Assembly: GCF_016900775.1 (NCBI RefSeq) | Contig: NZ_JACJKN010000015.1 | Location: 1 to 64,000 of the forward strand | Reading direction: 5' to 3' | From: Olsenella uli | GTDB taxonomy: Bacteria; Actinomycetota; Coriobacteriia; Coriobacteriales; Atopobiaceae | DNA: 64,000 nucleotides | Shown here: piece by piece, positions 62,157-64,000 of the stretch | Layout of the letters: every line of letters starts with the position of its first letter | How positions within the stretch are numbered: position 1 is the first letter of the stretch | The notes under the pieces: model-generated | Told to the model about the DNA's origin: nothing | The model's database searches: none | What the model saw: the letters and a program-made list of their open reading frames with translations, nothing else | Made by a program: the position numbers and the translations under genes

Positions 62157-63713
62157 CTACAGGATGAGCGAGCCAACGTACACGATGACCGCCATCGCCG
62201 CGGCGTAGGCGAACGCGTACTTAGCAATCTTGCCGAGGATCTCTCCGTCCTTGCCCACGAGGCCGCAGGCCGCGCAGCCGATGGCGATGTTCTGCGGGCT
62301 GAGCATCTTGCCGGCGGAGACGCCGAGCGAGTTGGACGCCACGAGCCATGTCTCGTTGGCGCCGATGGACTGCGCCGCATGGAGCTGCACGTTGCCAAAG
62401 AGGACCTCGCTCGAGGTGCCGGAGCCGGTGACAAAGGTGCCGAGCGCGCCCAGGAGCGGAGCCACGAGCGGGTAGAGGCTGCCGAGCGCGGCCACGAAGA
62501 AGGCCGAGATGCTCGCGATCATGCCCGAGTAGCCCATGATCTTGGCGCAGGCCAACACGCCGAGCATCGTGACGATGGTCTTGCTCATCTGCTTCACGGT
62601 GGCGGCGAGGACGCCGAGCATCTCGCGCGGCGGGCAGTGCTGGATGAGGCCGCCCACGATGCCGCAGATGAAGATCAAGACGCCGGGCGTGTTCACCCAC
62701 GAGAAGGTCAGCGTTGCCGTGGGGTCGCCCGCGTAGATGTTGACCGTGCTCTTGATGGCGGAGAGCGGTCCGTTCACGAACGGCACGAGCTTGCTCGTGA
62801 GCAGCAGCACCACAAAGATGAGGGCAAACGGCGCCCAGGCGCGCAGCTTGTCCGCCACGGACTCCTGCGGCGCGTCGTCGTCCGCGGCCGCGTCGAGACG
62901 GAACTTCTCGGGCACCTCGGCGCCGCTCTTGTGCAGGTGGAGCGCAAAGGCAAAGGTGAGGACGAGCGAGACCACGGAGGCAACCACATCGGGCAGCTCG
63001 CCGCCGATGAAGTGGCCGGCCACCACGAGGCAGGCCGCGAAGGAGACGCCGGAGATAAGCGAGATGGGCAGCATCCCCTTGAGCGCCTTGGGGCCGTGTC
63101 CCACGAGCGCGACCATGAGGATCGGGCAGGCCACGACGAACGGGAACACCTGGATGGCCTGGACGGTGGCGAGCTCGACCACGTCGATGCCGGTGATGGA
63201 GGCGAGCGTGGTGGTGGGGATGCCGATGGAGCCGAACATCGTGGGCACGCCGTTGGCGATGAGGCAGGCCAGGATGGAGGTCACCGGCGAGATGCCGAGC
63301 GCCATGAGCATGCTCGCCGGGATGGCGACGGCGGTGCCAAAGCCCGCCATGCCCTCGAGGAAGCCGCCGAAGCACCAGCCGATGAGCAGCGTGAGCACGC
63401 GCCTGTCTGCGGAGACCGAGCAGAGCATCCGCTTGATCGTCTCCATGGCGCCGGTGTGCACGGTGAGGTTGTAGGTGAAGACCGCCGCGATGATCACGAT
63501 GACGATGGGCCAAAGCGCCATCGCAAAGCCCTCGAGTGCGGCCGTGGCCATGTTGACGGGCGTCATGCCCCAGCCGAGGGCGGCACAGAGCGCGGCCACG
63601 ACGAGCGCACCGAGGCTGGCGAGGTAGGCCTCCATATGGAGGCCGCAGAGCGCGATGACGAGCCAGATGATGGGGGCGAGGGCGAGGACGAACATACCAA
63701 AGAGCTCAAGCAT
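62157..63713 (-). CDS. lldP: L-lactate permease family transporter
   Basis: A 518-residue LctP-family transporter with about twelve membrane helices and the family landmarks FLEGMAGFGTAVAIPASM, NGVPTMFGSIGIPTTTL, FVTGSGTSSEVLFGNVQ, and ASNSLGVSAGKMLSPQNIAIGCAA. It moves lactate (or glycolate) with protons. I chose ATG 63713 (MLELFGMFV), with GGGAG upstream, over a longer frame. It is well placed for lactate export or use in a fermenter. Confidence 0.93.
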   Translation of the reverse strand: MLELFGMFVLALAPIIWLVIALCGLHMEAYLASLGALVVAALCAALGWGMTPVNMATAALEGFAMALWPIVIVIIAAVFTYNLTVHTGAMETIKRMLCSVSADRRVLTLLIGWCFGGFLEGMAGFGTAVAIPASMLMALGISPVTSILACLIANGVPTMFGSIGIPTTTLASITGIDVVELATVQAIQVFPFVVACPILMVALVGHGPKALKGMLPISLISGVSFAACLVVAGHFIGGELPDVVASVVSLVLTFAFALHLHKSGAEVPEKFRLDAAADDDAPQESVADKLRAWAPFALIFVVLLLTSKLVPFVNGPLSAIKSTVNIYAGDPTATLTFSWVNTPGVLIFICGIVGGLIQHCPPREMLGVLAATVKQMSKTIVTMLGVLACAKIMGYSGMIASISAFFVAALGSLYPLVAPLLGALGTFVTGSGTSSEVLFGNVQLHAAQSIGANETWLVASNSLGVSAGKMLSPQNIAIGCAACGLVGKDGEILGKIAKYAFAYAAAMAVIVYVGSLIL

Positions 63714-63797
63714 GGTGGTGACTCCCAGGGTCGTGCGTGTAATCAATCTCACAATCTACCACTTGGGCGGCATGAGAGGACAGCCCCTTTGTGCCGA

Positions 63798-64000
63798 CTA
63801 GACCACCTGGAAGATGAAGAAGTCGAGGTAGTGGCTCTCGGGGAAGCCCCAGAGGATGGGGTGGTCCGGCGCCTGCTGGCGCTCCTCGACCTGTTTGAGC
63901 TGGACGTTTGCCTGGTGGGCTGCCTCGGCGATCGCCTTGGCGAGAAGATCGCGCGTCATGAAGTGGGAGCAGCTGCAGGTGGCGAGGTACCCGCCGCGCG
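63798..64000 (-). CDS. RlmI-type 23S rRNA methyltransferase, C-terminal part (partial)
   Basis: The frame enters from the right edge and ends at TAG 63798. The 66 or so residues seen (GGYLATCSCSHFMTRDLLAKAI ... ERQQAPDHPILWGFPESHYLDFFIFQVV) match the C-terminus of class I SAM-dependent methyltransferases of the RlmI/YccW type, including the TCSCSH and PES-x-YL motifs. The N-terminal PUA and SAM-binding parts are outside the window. Confidence 0.83.
   Translation of the reverse strand, partial: RGGYLATCSCSHFMTRDLLAKAIAEAAHQANVQLKQVEERQQAPDHPILWGFPESHYLDFFIFQVV

Overview
The window is high-GC DNA from a strictly anaerobic actinobacterium, most likely class Coriobacteriia (an Olsenella/Atopobium-like relative). 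This rests on the very GC-rich codon use, a pyruvate:ferredoxin oxidoreductase, mannose-family PTS operons, an FhaA/STPK pair, LPXTG pilin and sortase remnants, and a tandem queT / lytS-lytR region; the taxonomic call is inference. The first 19 bases are a Tn5/Nextera transposase adaptor, so this is an untrimmed end of a short-read contig. Genes are cut at both edges (fhaA on the left, an RlmI-type methyltransferase on the right).

Layout. 1-4.6 kb: fhaA (partial), a membrane-anchored Ser/Thr kinase, tRNA-Leu(CAG), a small membrane protein and serS. 4.6-11.7 kb: a cluster of 22-bp repeats, two LexA-type boxes in front of an unknown gene, a GntR/UTRA regulator with a mannose-family PTS (IIA-IIB-IIC-IID), and the divergent deoC-manA-rmlD-like operon. 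11.7-17.2 kb: tRNA-Arg(ACG), an IS3-like element lying inside a second 22-bp repeat cluster, tRNA-Ser(GCT), gluQ, a GNAT acetyltransferase and purH. 17.2-25.3 kb: an AAA/DUF4143-type ATPase and a seven-gene operon in which a second mannose-family PTS (with IIC and IID fused) is followed by an ATC-hydrolase-family protein, an M20 amidohydrolase, an L-cysteine desulfidase and a HAD phosphatase. 25.4-34.6 kb: hypothetical proteins, a C39-type protease, nifJ, and a fused MurT-GatD whose junction is built from two palindromic repeats. 34.8-43.9 kb: queT with a structured leader, a GT2 glycosyltransferase, a LytS/LytR two-component system, a phosphoesterase, PAP2 phosphatase, trxA, pgi. 43.9-48.5 kb: a third 22-bp repeat cluster, an IS256-like transposase, a pilin truncated by it, a sortase broken by an amber codon and an intact sortase: a decaying pilus locus. 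48.5-58 kb: an XRE-membrane regulator, a DUF362/ferredoxin protein, two tandem esterases, and the trehalose operon (treR-like, treP, treC) with three copies of one operator. 58-64 kb: a YcxB-like protein, adenine deaminase, SRP RNA, tRNA-Ser(UGA), tadA and lactate permease.

Two themes stand out. First, the 18.9-25.3 kb operon reads as a complete route from an imported PTS substrate to a thiazoline or thiazolidine carboxylate, N-carbamoyl-cysteine, cysteine, and finally pyruvate + H2S + NH3. I know of no described PTS of this type, and it is the best candidate here for an undescribed system. Second, the non-coding DNA is crowded with several distinct palindromic repeat families. Some are perfect 27-40 bp hairpins, and some have entered coding sequence and been translated (MurT-GatD linker, GluQ N-terminus).
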